Assembly: GCA_947623775.1 (NCBI GenBank)
Contig: CANQHL010000018.1
Span: 1-19,220 of the forward strand
Direction: 5' to 3'
Source: an uncultured Clostridia bacterium
GTDB lineage: Bacteria; Bacillota; Clostridia; Christensenellales; UBA1242
Length of the DNA: 19,220 nt
In this document: in pieces, positions 11,572 through 19,220 of the stretch
Layout: each line of letters begins with the position of its first letter
Position numbering within the stretch: position 1 is the first letter of the stretch
The notes under the pieces: model-generated
Told to the model about the DNA's origin: nothing
Database searches by the model: none
Seen by the model: only the letters and a program-made list of their open reading frames with translations
Program-made: the position numbers and the translations under genes

Positions 11572-13524
11572 TTAAGTATTTTTAACAAAATCACACACTA
11601 TGTTTGTTATTATTTCATATGTGCCGTCTGCACCTACAACATAATATGGACCACTTGTCAAGTGCATATTTCTTTTTATTGAAATTCCATTATTCTGTGC
11701 CGACATGCTTCCGCCTCGCTCAATAAGAATTGCTGAATTTGGCTGAACTTCTTCTTCGTCACAGAAATAACTTATTTTCATTCCGCAACTGTTTACATCA
11801 TTCCATGTTACATTTTGCAATATCGTTGCAACTGAAAAATCCATTTCCTTTTGATATGTGGCGGCAACTGTCACTTTGTTGTTGACAATTGGGTTAAGGA
11901 GTGACAAATCTTGATATGCCCAGTCTGAAGTTTGAAAATCACTGCTTTTAAATTCAATTGTATAATTTATTTGCTCACCGCTCACCTGGGCTTGCACGCC
12001 ATTAAACATTCCAAAATTGCTGTTTTCATATATGGCTTGTATATAAATTTTTTTGTCCTCACTTTTATAGTCTATCGAAAACGTTATTCCCACGGTGTTG
12101 CCGGATATTAAAATATCTTCGCTTAAATCCTTATCTTCCTTTGAATTTAAAAGTTCCAGCACGTCAATATCATTCAAAACATAGTTATTCCCGACAAACG
12201 TTATATCAATGTTGACCGTGCTGTAAATTGAAGATAAAAGGTCAAAAGTTGTTTTAAAAGTTATTGATTGTGTCGGAGAAATTTTTGATGCAAAATGTAA
12301 TGTTTTAACATCATCGTCAACATCAAACCTAAACATATTGAGGTTTGTTCCGTCAAATGCAAGAGTGCTTTCCAAACAACTGTTTGCACTCACATCATAT
12401 CCGACATAATTTCGTTTGAGTTGTAAATTCTTTATGCTGAAAGCAAAATTATCTCCATTTATGCCATAATCGCAAGGTAAATCACAATTTGCCAATGAAA
12501 AAGTGATGTTTTCATCTATATCATTGTATCGAGTTTGAACTTCTTCATCGCCGATACAAACCACCACCTTGGATAAATCAAGCATATCGAGAAGTGCCAA
12601 ATATTCTTGTGTGTAATGCGTTCGGTCAAGGCTTACTGTATATGTTTTTTCTTGCCCGAACTCTTTTATCAAACCACCATTTGAGGAAAGTAAAAATTTA
12701 TAATCACTTTCACTGCTGTCAAATTTTTCGTTAAATCCAAAAACCTTGTAATTTTCTTTATTTTCAAGGAAATCAAAATTGAATGTGATTTTTTGTTTGA
12801 ATTGAGTGTAATTGGTTGAATTTAAAGCAATTGAAAAGGTATACAAACATGAATCATTTTTGTCCTGTTGACATGAAAAGTATGTATCTCCTACCTTTGC
12901 AAAACTTCCAAGCGCCGCCGTTTTAAACATGTTTGGCATTTGCACATTGAATTTTGCTGTTTTATTTGTTAAGTCAAATATAAGTTTATATTGACTTGCA
13001 TTTTCACCTGTAAAACATGAGAGTGGATAGAAATCGGTCTGATTTGAATGAGTTGCATAAATCTTCATTTCTTCCAAAAGATTTCTTTCACAAGCGGAAG
13101 TTATTTGTGCTTCATCTACTCCTTCAACTTCAACTGCTTCCACCATTTTTGTTGGCTCGCTTACAATCAAATTGTATGTTCTGTCACGTGTTGGATTGAT
13201 TGTGACAACAATCTTTCCCCAGACTTCTTCACCACTCTCCTTTCTTACATCAACTGTATCATCTTTGCCATTTATGTAAATATCCGTTATATCATAACCA
13301 TTTTTATATACAATTTCAAACTGGTATGATTTTTCGCCCGAAAGAGATGCGCGATATTCACCATTTTCAGCCTTAGGCAATGATACGCTTGAAATATATT
13401 CAGAATCAAGTGCTCCTGATAAAACTATATTTATATCATATTTTTTGCCACACGATGGAAGCACCAAAAATCCTGGAAAAAGCAAAAAAAATGTAAAAAT
13501 CAACCAAAATTTTTTATTTCTCAT
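11572..13524 (-). CDS. Large lipoprotein of unknown function
   Basis: A 650-residue secreted lipoprotein. The signal peptide is MRNKKFWLIFTFFLLFPGFLVLPSC, with lipobox LPSC and lipidation at C25. The rest is rich in strand-forming, Asn/Asp/Tyr-containing segments, such as YDITDIYINGKDDT, ITFNFDFLENKENYKVFG and VTWNDVNSCGMKISY. This suggests several beta-sandwich modules, but I recognise no named domain or enzyme motif. The start is ATG at 13524, behind AAGGA, which overlaps the stop of the kinase gene 11 bases upstream. It is the third gene of the adhE operon. An extracellular beta-rich lipoprotein is secure; the role is not. Confidence 0.75.
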   Translation of the reverse strand: MRNKKFWLIFTFFLLFPGFLVLPSCGKKYDINIVLSGALDSEYISSVSLPKAENGEYRASLSGEKSYQFEIVYKNGYDITDIYINGKDDTVDVRKESGEEVWGKIVVTINPTRDRTYNLIVSEPTKMVEAVEVEGVDEAQITSACERNLLEEMKIYATHSNQTDFYPLSCFTGENASQYKLIFDLTNKTAKFNVQMPNMFKTAALGSFAKVGDTYFSCQQDKNDSCLYTFSIALNSTNYTQFKQKITFNFDFLENKENYKVFGFNEKFDSSESDYKFLLSSNGGLIKEFGQEKTYTVSLDRTHYTQEYLALLDMLDLSKVVVCIGDEEVQTRYNDIDENITFSLANCDLPCDYGINGDNFAFSIKNLQLKRNYVGYDVSANSCLESTLAFDGTNLNMFRFDVDDDVKTLHFASKISPTQSITFKTTFDLLSSIYSTVNIDITFVGNNYVLNDIDVLELLNSKEDKDLSEDILISGNTVGITFSIDYKSEDKKIYIQAIYENSNFGMFNGVQAQVSGEQINYTIEFKSSDFQTSDWAYQDLSLLNPIVNNKVTVAATYQKEMDFSVATILQNVTWNDVNSCGMKISYFCDEEEVQPNSAILIERGGSMSAQNNGISIKRNMHLTSGPYYVVGADGTYEIITNIVCDFVKNT

Positions 13525-13535
13525 ATTTTTTATCC

Positions 13536-14300
13536 TTATTGAAAATCTATTACATCAATCCATTTGTTCAAAAATTCTTGTTCGCCTTCTCGGCCCTTTG
13601 TCTTTTGCGTTGCCGCAACAATTGGCACCCATCTTAATATGTTAACCTTTGTTATTCCGCTCTTTTGAGAGAATAAATCAAGATATTTGCTTGCAAGTTT
13701 ATCTTTGCCGTTCATTGAAAATTGCAAAAATGTTCTTGCAACGTCCGCCGATGCGTTGCCCTGAGTAACATGTGCCCAATCAAGAATGTAATGTTCACCA
13801 TTATCGGTGATGATGATATTGCTTGGAACAAAATCCCCGTGGCATAATTTTTTGTGATTTTTCATACCCTCAAGTCTTTGCAAAAGTTCATATCTTGTGT
13901 TTTCGTCGATGTTTGTGGCTTCCGTTAATTTTGTTTTGAATTTGTCTTTTATTCTATTTAACAATGGTGCTTCATACGACAAAACTTCAAGTTGAATGTT
14001 TACAAAAAGTTCAAGATATTCATCTTCTTTTTCTGGGTGTTTGTCCATAAGTTCATTGAGCGGTGTCCCCTCAATATACTCAGACACAAGTGCCCATCTT
14101 TTATTGTCAACAAGAGTGACTTCCAAAAGTTTTGGAATTTTTAAATTTGTTGCCTCCTCAACCTTTGCCTGATTTAATGCCTCATTTAAAATGTTTGATT
14201 TTTTATAGTTTTCGACAAATAATTTGATTTTTTTGTCACCATCACGATAAACAACCTTGTTTTCTCTGCGTGCAATTTCATTTTTTAAATTAAATTCCAT
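13536..14300 (-). CDS. APH-fold phosphotransferase (choline/aminoglycoside kinase family)
   Basis: A 254-residue protein-kinase-like enzyme of the APH/choline-kinase clan. LVSEYIEGTPL (71-81) is the hinge region. CHGDFVPSNIII (153-164) is the Brenner motif with catalytic D156 and N161, and YILDWAH (171-177) carries the metal-binding aspartate D174. The family phosphorylates small hydroxyl-bearing molecules such as choline, ethanolamine, methylthioribose, sugars or aminoglycosides; the substrate here is open. The start ATG at 14300 shares its A with the adhE stop (TAATG), so the two genes are translationally coupled. This is unusual for adhE. The lipoprotein and methyltransferase genes follow in the same operon. 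A resistance role is possible but not supported by context. Confidence 0.85.
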   Translation of the reverse strand: MEFNLKNEIARRENKVVYRDGDKKIKLFVENYKKSNILNEALNQAKVEEATNLKIPKLLEVTLVDNKRWALVSEYIEGTPLNELMDKHPEKEDEYLELFVNIQLEVLSYEAPLLNRIKDKFKTKLTEATNIDENTRYELLQRLEGMKNHKKLCHGDFVPSNIIITDNGEHYILDWAHVTQGNASADVARTFLQFSMNGKDKLASKYLDLFSQKSGITKVNILRWVPIVAATQKTKGREGEQEFLNKWIDVIDFQ

Positions 14301-16903
14301 TATTTTTTACCTCCATAATAAGCATTTAAATACATTTGTTTTATCTCGCTCATAAGTGGATATCTCGGATTTGTTCCCGTGCACTGATCATCAAAGGCTT
14401 GTTCTGTCATCTGGTCTAATGTTTCAAGGAATTTGTCCTCATCAATTCCATATTCCCTTATCGTCTTTTTAATCCCGATTTGCTCTTTTAATTCATCTAT
14501 TTTCTTGATCAAATTTTCAAGTTTTTCGTGATCATCATTTCCGCCTAAATTCAATTGCTCTGCAATCTCAGCGTATCTTCTTAATGTGTGCGGATAACTA
14601 TATTGTGGAAATGTTCCCATTTTCGGAGGAACTTCCTCGCTGTTGAAGCGCATAACTTCATCTATTAAAAGTGCATTTGCAATTCCATGCGGAATATGAT
14701 GGAAGGCGCCAAGTTTGTGTGCCATGGAATGGCAAACGCCCAGAAAGGCGTTTGCAAATGCCATACCAGCAATTGTTGCCGCATTCGCCATTTTTTCCCT
14801 TGCTTCAACATCATTTGCTCCATTATTGTAAGCACGTGGAAGATATTCAAAAATTATCTTTAACGCCTCAATTGCAAGTCCGTCTGTGAATTCCGTTGCC
14901 ATCATTGACGCATATGCTTCAAGTGCATGGGTCACAGCGTCAATACCTGATGCCGAAGTCAACCCCTTTGGTGCATTCAACATTAAATTTGCATCAACAA
15001 TTGCCATTTTTGGAAGAAGTTCATAATCGGCAAGAGGATATTTAATCCCCGTTTTCTCATCTGTGATAACCGCAAATGGCGTAACTTCTGAACCTGTTCC
15101 CGCAGATGTCGGAACCGCTATGAAATATGCTTTTTCTCCCATTTTAGGGAATGTGTAAACTCTTTTTCTTATATCCATAAACCTCATTGCCATATCAAGA
15201 AAGTCAACCTCCGGATGTTCATACAACACCCACATTATCTTTCCTGCGTCCATTGCCGAACCGCCACCTATGGCAATTATGCAATCAGGCTTAAAACTTT
15301 GCATTGCCTTTGTTCCCTCAACCGCACTTGCAAGAGTTGGGTCAGGTGCAACATTTGAGAATGTCGCATGCTCAATGCCAAGTTCATCAAGTTTGTCTGT
15401 TATACATTTCGTGTAACCATTTTCATACAAGAATGAATCAGTGACAATAAACACTTTTTTTCTGTTTAACACATATTTCAATTCTTCAAGTGCCACTTGC
15501 AGGCAACCTCTTTTAAGATATACCTTTTCGGGCGTTCTGAACCAAAGCATATTTTCTCTCCTTTCCGCAACGGTTTTAATATTTAACAAATGTTTTACTC
15601 CCACATTTTCTGAAATTGAATTTCCGCCCCATGTTCCGCAACCGAGAGTAAGTGATGGAGGCAATTTGAAATTGTATAAATCTCCAATTCCTCCTTGCGA
15701 AGAAGGTGTGTTTATCAAAATTCTGCATGTTTTCATAATAAGTGAGAACTTGTTGATTTTTTCGGTTAATTTATCGTCAATATAAAGTGAAGATGTATGT
15801 CCAATTCCTCCATCCAAGATAAGGGAATGGGCTTTATCTATCGCATCATCAAAATCTTTTGCCTTATACATTGCAAGCACAGGTGACAATTTTTCATGTG
15901 CAAATTCCTCAGAAATGTCAACCTTTTCAACCTCACCAATTAAAATTTTGGTGTTTTCAGGAACGCTCACCCCTGCCATCTCTGCAATTTTAGTTGCCGG
16001 TTGCCCGACAATTTTAGCATTCACCGCACCATTTATTATGATGGTTTTTCTAACTTTGTCTTTTTCATCTTCTTTAAGGAAATAGCAACCACGTTTTTCA
16101 AATTCTTCTTTTACTTTGCCATAAATATTTTTGTCCACAATAACAGATTGCTCAGACGCACAAATCATTCCGTTATCAAATGTCTTTGAATGAATAATGG
16201 AATTTACTGCTAGTGTTACATTTGCACTTTCATCAATTACTGCGGGCGTATTTCCTGCACCTACTCCAAGCGCTGGTTTTCCACTTGAATATGCCGACTT
16301 AACCATTCCTGGTCCGCCCGTTGCAAGAATTATGTCAACAGACTGCATGAGAAGTGTTGTAAGTTCAAGAGATGGAACATCAATCCAAGCAATGATATTT
16401 TCAGGTGCTCCCGCTTTAACGGCCGCTTCAAGCACAACTTTTGCCGCCTCGATGGTTGACTTTTTGGCACGTGGGTGCGGACTTATGATAATGCCATTTC
16501 TTGTTTTCAAAGCAAGCAAAGTTTTAAAAATGGCTGTTGATGTCGGATTTGTTGTAGGAATAACCGCACCTATAATTCCAACAGGCTCGGCAATTCTTTT
16601 GTAACCATACGCACCATCTTCTTCAATAACACCGCATGTTTTTTCATTTTTATATTTGTTGTAAATATACTCACTTGCATAATGATTTTTTATAACTTTG
16701 TCCTCAACAACGCCCATGCCTGTTTCCTCAACAGCCAATTTTGCAAGAGGTATTCTGGCGCTGTTTGCGGCAAGTGCGGCTTGCTTAAAAATTTCATCTA
16801 CTTTTTCCTGTGAAAAAGTGGCAAACTGCTCCTGTGCCTTTTTAACATTTTTAATAGTTTCTTCGAGAGCATCTACGCTGTCTACAATTTTGAATTCTTT
16901 CAT
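14300..16903 (-). CDS. adhE: Bifunctional acetaldehyde-CoA/alcohol dehydrogenase
   Basis: An 867-residue full-length AdhE, which reduces acetyl-CoA to acetaldehyde and then to ethanol, reoxidising two NADH during fermentation. The N-terminal aldehyde dehydrogenase (1 to about 445) has the NAD site region GVGAGNTPAVI (213-223) and catalytic C248 in NGMICASEQS. The C-terminal iron-dependent alcohol dehydrogenase (from about 452) has GGGSAMD (546-552), PTSAGTGSE (598-606) and iron ligands D655, H659, H725 and H739, within two residues of the E. coli numbering. AdhE forms cytoplasmic helical filaments (spirosomes). The start is ATG at 16903, with GGGG at ribosome-site distance. It heads a four-gene leftward operon. 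Confidence 0.97.
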   Translation of the reverse strand: MKEFKIVDSVDALEETIKNVKKAQEQFATFSQEKVDEIFKQAALAANSARIPLAKLAVEETGMGVVEDKVIKNHYASEYIYNKYKNEKTCGVIEEDGAYGYKRIAEPVGIIGAVIPTTNPTSTAIFKTLLALKTRNGIIISPHPRAKKSTIEAAKVVLEAAVKAGAPENIIAWIDVPSLELTTLLMQSVDIILATGGPGMVKSAYSSGKPALGVGAGNTPAVIDESANVTLAVNSIIHSKTFDNGMICASEQSVIVDKNIYGKVKEEFEKRGCYFLKEDEKDKVRKTIIINGAVNAKIVGQPATKIAEMAGVSVPENTKILIGEVEKVDISEEFAHEKLSPVLAMYKAKDFDDAIDKAHSLILDGGIGHTSSLYIDDKLTEKINKFSLIMKTCRILINTPSSQGGIGDLYNFKLPPSLTLGCGTWGGNSISENVGVKHLLNIKTVAERRENMLWFRTPEKVYLKRGCLQVALEELKYVLNRKKVFIVTDSFLYENGYTKCITDKLDELGIEHATFSNVAPDPTLASAVEGTKAMQSFKPDCIIAIGGGSAMDAGKIMWVLYEHPEVDFLDMAMRFMDIRKRVYTFPKMGEKAYFIAVPTSAGTGSEVTPFAVITDEKTGIKYPLADYELLPKMAIVDANLMLNAPKGLTSASGIDAVTHALEAYASMMATEFTDGLAIEALKIIFEYLPRAYNNGANDVEAREKMANAATIAGMAFANAFLGVCHSMAHKLGAFHHIPHGIANALLIDEVMRFNSEEVPPKMGTFPQYSYPHTLRRYAEIAEQLNLGGNDDHEKLENLIKKIDELKEQIGIKKTIREYGIDEDKFLETLDQMTEQAFDDQCTGTNPRYPLMSEIKQMYLNAYYGGKK

Positions 16904-16944
16904 TTTTACCCCGCTTTTAATTTACATGAATATTTTACGCAATT

Positions 16945-16973
16945 AGTATAACATTATTTTAAATTAAAAACAA
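16945..16973 (-). promoter_or_regulatory. Promoter of the adhE operon
   Basis: Reading leftward: TTGTTT (complement of 16968-16973), a 17-base spacer and TATACT (complement of 16945-16950). The leader is about 35 bases. I looked for a Rex-type operator and found none; the nearest palindrome, TTTATTTC/GAAATAAA at 17009-17028, is about 36 bases upstream of the -35. Confidence 0.6.
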
Positions 16974-17042
16974 ATTTTTAGACAAATATACGCAAAATTT
17001 TTAATCATTTTATTTCTTTTGAAATAAATCTTTTGTTTTTAA

Positions 17043-17066
17043 TAAAAAAACGGGATAAATCCCGTT
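17043..17066 (-). terminator. Terminator of the DUF6273/LRR-like genes
   Basis: AACGGGAT (17049-17056) and ATCCCGTT (17059-17066) form a perfect 8-bp GC-containing stem with a 2-base inner loop. On the leftward strand it is followed by a T run. It isolates adhE from the genes upstream. Confidence 0.9.
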
Positions 17067-17120
17067 CTGAAATATTTTTTTTGCAAAATTCTCCCGACAA
17101 TCTAAAATTTGGCAAGACTT

Positions 17121-18605
17121 TCAGATTAAATCCTCATAAAGTCCATCATTACTTAAAAGTGCCTCATTTTGGTTATGATATTCCTCATCATAAAAAAATG
17201 TTGCTCTGTAAATTTTGTTTATCAATTGTTGTATGTTATTTTTGTCAAAATCATATCTTGTGCAACTTTTTTCAAGTTTTTTATCTTCATATGGTGACCA
17301 TATCATATTTTTGCCATCATTTGAAATGTAAATATACTTAAATTCAATGCCTTCAAGTGCATTTTTGTCCATTTTCAATTCAAATATATTTTCACCGAAC
17401 ACCAACTGCGTGTTTACACATCCGGAAAAAGCATATTTCCCAATATATTTCACTTGTCTGGGAATTAATATTTTTTCTAACCCGACACACCCCTCAAAAG
17501 CATAGTCGCACACACCCTCTTCAAGTCTCGGAATTGCATACTTTGTGATTGCTGGCCTTTGCAAATTGAATGCCTGTTGCAAAAACCCGCTATCCGAAAA
17601 ATCCCATTTTCTTTGCTGCGAACATTTTTTGTTGCCATCAAGCATATCTGAATTTGCACTGTTTAAGTATGCCCTTAAAAGCGAGCCACTCCACGAATTT
17701 GAAAATGGCGGATTGTTATGATTTTGAGTCGGGAAAAAAGAAATTCCACTTAAAACAATTTCATCACAATCTAGCTTCATTGTATCAGCACCATTTCTTT
17801 CAAACTCTTCATAGTTTAATATCCTGAAATTTACAGGCTCAACCTTAACCCATTCATATGTATGGTTGCCGTACATTTGTGAACCATCACTATAATTTCT
17901 GTAGCCATAAAATCTGTCTTCATAATCATCTACAACGATTGTGCGAACATATTTTTCACCTTGATACTCAAACTCGGCATTCTGTTTGGAAAGAAAATCA
18001 TCATTTAAATTTGCACCATTTGTTGTGTAAAATTTGCCTGTATACTTCATTCCGTCTATCAAATGGCCGTCGTTATATGCGTATTCAAGTTGATGTTTTA
18101 AATCTTCGTCCACCTTGCTTCTTGGAAAAAGACCTAATTTTACAATGTGATACTTTCCAAATTCACCCACCTTTTCACTTACATCAAACGCTTCTTTCAA
18201 TTGACTTGCATTCATTGTCTTATCAAGTTTTAACGACATTGCCGGACTTATCCCAATAGATGAATCCGCACAATGATAATCATTAAACAATTGAAGTTGA
18301 TCTTTTTGAGGAAGCACCGATAAAACACAACCATAATTCGTAGGTGTCCTTGTGAAATACATTCCATAGTTATATTTGCCTTTCCACGCAAAATTCATAA
18401 GAGCAAAATCGGTTATTGCTTTGCACCCCATTGTTTTCCACCCGATTTTTTTAGCCTCTGCACTCAATTCAGTCTCACTTAAAACGCATATTTTATCAGT
18501 TGTGTCAAGAGTGCTGAGCGAAACATTTTGAAGTTTTTCATCTCTTGCAAATTGATTTTTGTTTTTTCGTGGAATGATGTATTTTGTAAAATCCTTTTGT
18601 TCCAA
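17121..18605 (-). CDS. DUF6273/leucine-rich-repeat-like protein, copy 1
   Basis: A 494-residue protein without a signal peptide or membrane helix. Residues 210-340 resemble the DUF6273 pattern: GEKYVRTIVVDDYEDR, then YEWVKVEPVNFRIL (250-263) and WSGSLLRAYLN (305-315). Residues about 352-410 contain a BspA/LRR_5-type repeat: KYAIPRLEEGVCDYAFEGCVGLEKILIPRQVKYIGKYAFSGCVN. The N-terminal 200 residues are not recognised. These modules are common in gut Firmicutes proteins, often at the surface; without an export signal this one is presumably cytoplasmic. The start is a TTG at 18605, placed six bases after AGGAG; the next ATG is 57 codons further in. It follows a tandem paralogue by 29 bases. Confidence 0.75.
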   Translation of the reverse strand: MEQKDFTKYIIPRKNKNQFARDEKLQNVSLSTLDTTDKICVLSETELSAEAKKIGWKTMGCKAITDFALMNFAWKGKYNYGMYFTRTPTNYGCVLSVLPQKDQLQLFNDYHCADSSIGISPAMSLKLDKTMNASQLKEAFDVSEKVGEFGKYHIVKLGLFPRSKVDEDLKHQLEYAYNDGHLIDGMKYTGKFYTTNGANLNDDFLSKQNAEFEYQGEKYVRTIVVDDYEDRFYGYRNYSDGSQMYGNHTYEWVKVEPVNFRILNYEEFERNGADTMKLDCDEIVLSGISFFPTQNHNNPPFSNSWSGSLLRAYLNSANSDMLDGNKKCSQQRKWDFSDSGFLQQAFNLQRPAITKYAIPRLEEGVCDYAFEGCVGLEKILIPRQVKYIGKYAFSGCVNTQLVFGENIFELKMDKNALEGIEFKYIYISNDGKNMIWSPYEDKKLEKSCTRYDFDKNNIQQLINKIYRATFFYDEEYHNQNEALLSNDGLYEDLI

Positions 18606-18634
18606 AATTTTCTCCTTTTAAAGAAAAATCTCAA

Positions 18635-19220
18635 TTACTCCAAATCATCATAAAGTCCGCCATTATTAAAAAATGCCTCATTTTGGTTATTATATTTCCC
18701 ATTATAAAAGAATGTTGTTCTGTAAACTTGGTTTACTAGTTCGTGTAGGTTTTCTATGTCAAAATCATATCTTACACAACTTCTTTCAAGATTATTGTCT
18801 TTGTATGGTGACCATATCATGGTCTGTCCATCTTTTGAAATGTAGATATATTTAAACGAAGTGCCTACAAGTGCCTTTTTGTTCATTTCCAACTTAGATA
18901 CATTTTTCCCGAACACCAACTGCGTGTTTACGCATCCGGAGAAAGCGTGCCTGCCAATATATTTAACATGGCTGGGAATTAATATTTTTTCTATTCCAAC
19001 ACACCCCTCAAAAGCATAATCGCACACGCTCTCTTCAGTTTCCGGAATTGCATATTTTGTGATTGGTTGTCTTTCCAAATTGAACGCCTGTTGCAAAAAT
19101 CCGCCATTTGAAAAATCCCATTTTCTTTCCGGCGAATAGTTTTTGTTGCCATCAAGCATATCTGAACTTGCACCATTTAAATATGCCCGTATAAGTGAAC
19201 CGCTCCACACATCAGCAAAA
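18635..19220 (-). CDS. DUF6273/LRR-like protein, copy 2 (partial, runs off the right edge)
   Basis: The C-terminal 194 residues of a paralogue of the preceding gene, open at the window edge in the frame FADVWSGSLIRAYLN. It aligns without gaps over nearly the whole visible part to residues 301-494 of copy 1, with the same LRR_5 unit (CDYAFEGCVGIEKILIPSHVKYIGRHAFSGCVN) and the same end, NQNEAFFNNGGLYDDLE. A GTG at 19210 is in frame, but homology continues past it, so it is not the start. Both copies read leftward with 29 bases between them and no terminator, so they are probably co-transcribed. Confidence 0.85.
   Translation of the reverse strand, partial: FADVWSGSLIRAYLNGASSDMLDGNKNYSPERKWDFSNGGFLQQAFNLERQPITKYAIPETEESVCDYAFEGCVGIEKILIPSHVKYIGRHAFSGCVNTQLVFGKNVSKLEMNKKALVGTSFKYIYISKDGQTMIWSPYKDNNLERSCVRYDFDIENLHELVNQVYRTTFFYNGKYNNQNEAFFNNGGLYDDLE

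Larger units (their letters stand above)
17121..19220. repeat. Tandem gene duplication, offset about 1514 bases
   Basis: The block 17121-17706 corresponds to 18635-19220 at nucleotide level, with identical stretches such as CGAACACCAACTGCGTGTTT (17397-17416 and 18911-18930) and shared stop context. Divergence is moderate, so the duplication is not very recent but is close enough to recombine. Confidence 0.85.

Noticed and set aside
13536..14300. Aminoglycoside resistance gene
   Set aside because: Only the generic APH/choline-kinase motifs are present, and the gene is embedded in a housekeeping operon with adhE. Nothing supports a drug substrate.
17009..17028. Palindrome TTTATTTC/GAAATAAA as a Rex operator for adhE
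   Set aside because: It does not match the TTGTGA-type Rex half-sites and lies well upstream of the promoter.

Overview
The window is AT-rich and reads as a low-GC Bacillota genome, most likely a fermentative, gut-type clostridial lineage. This rests on strong AGGAGG-type ribosome sites, sigma-A-like promoters with TATAAT boxes, rho-independent terminators at most convergent ends, a fused AdhE, zinc-ribbon/SPFH membrane genes and leucine-rich-repeat proteins. Genes end in TAA, TAG or TGA, so the standard code fits. The taxonomic placement is inference; there is no rRNA or marker gene to fix it.

Positions 1 to about 3777 are the right-hand end of an integrated mobile element. The boundary is visible at 3778-3822: the 3' half of a tRNA-Arg(ACG) gene, from the anticodon loop to the encoded CCA, without its 5' half, followed by a tRNA-type terminator at 3848-3872. 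That is the footprint of integration into the 3' part of a tRNA gene. The intact tRNA copy and the integrase would lie to the left, outside the window. Element cargo, read outward from the junction: an HUH (rolling-circle type) replication initiator whose ribosome site lies in an 11-bp inverted repeat, an HNH-type endonuclease, an XRE regulator, and divergent from it a three-gene leftward unit (Nmad3-like DNA-base-modification protein, 49-aa zinc ribbon, small membrane protein cut by the window edge).

From 3823 rightward is chromosomal sequence. A Nudix hydrolase (+) converges on an unusual two-domain protein: a P-loop polynucleotide-kinase-like domain fused to a HAM1/RdgB-type NTP pyrophosphatase. 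Next is a leftward operon of an SPFH protein with three zinc ribbons, a TFIIB-like zinc-ribbon membrane protein and a small two-helix zinc-ribbon protein, resembling the ydjGHI part of the Bacillus pspA-ydjGHI locus but with no pspA in view. A DUF4186 gene reads the other way from an apparently leaderless promoter and shares a bidirectional terminator with a transglutaminase-like protein that ends in 15-residue repeats.

A four-gene leftward operon follows: adhE, an APH-fold kinase translationally coupled to it, a 650-residue lipoprotein and a SAM methyltransferase. The right end carries two tandem paralogues of a DUF6273/LRR-like protein; the second runs off the window. The strongest leads for unknown biology are the Nmad3 operon on the tRNA-integrated element, the kinase-ITPase fusion, and the transglutaminase-like repeat protein.
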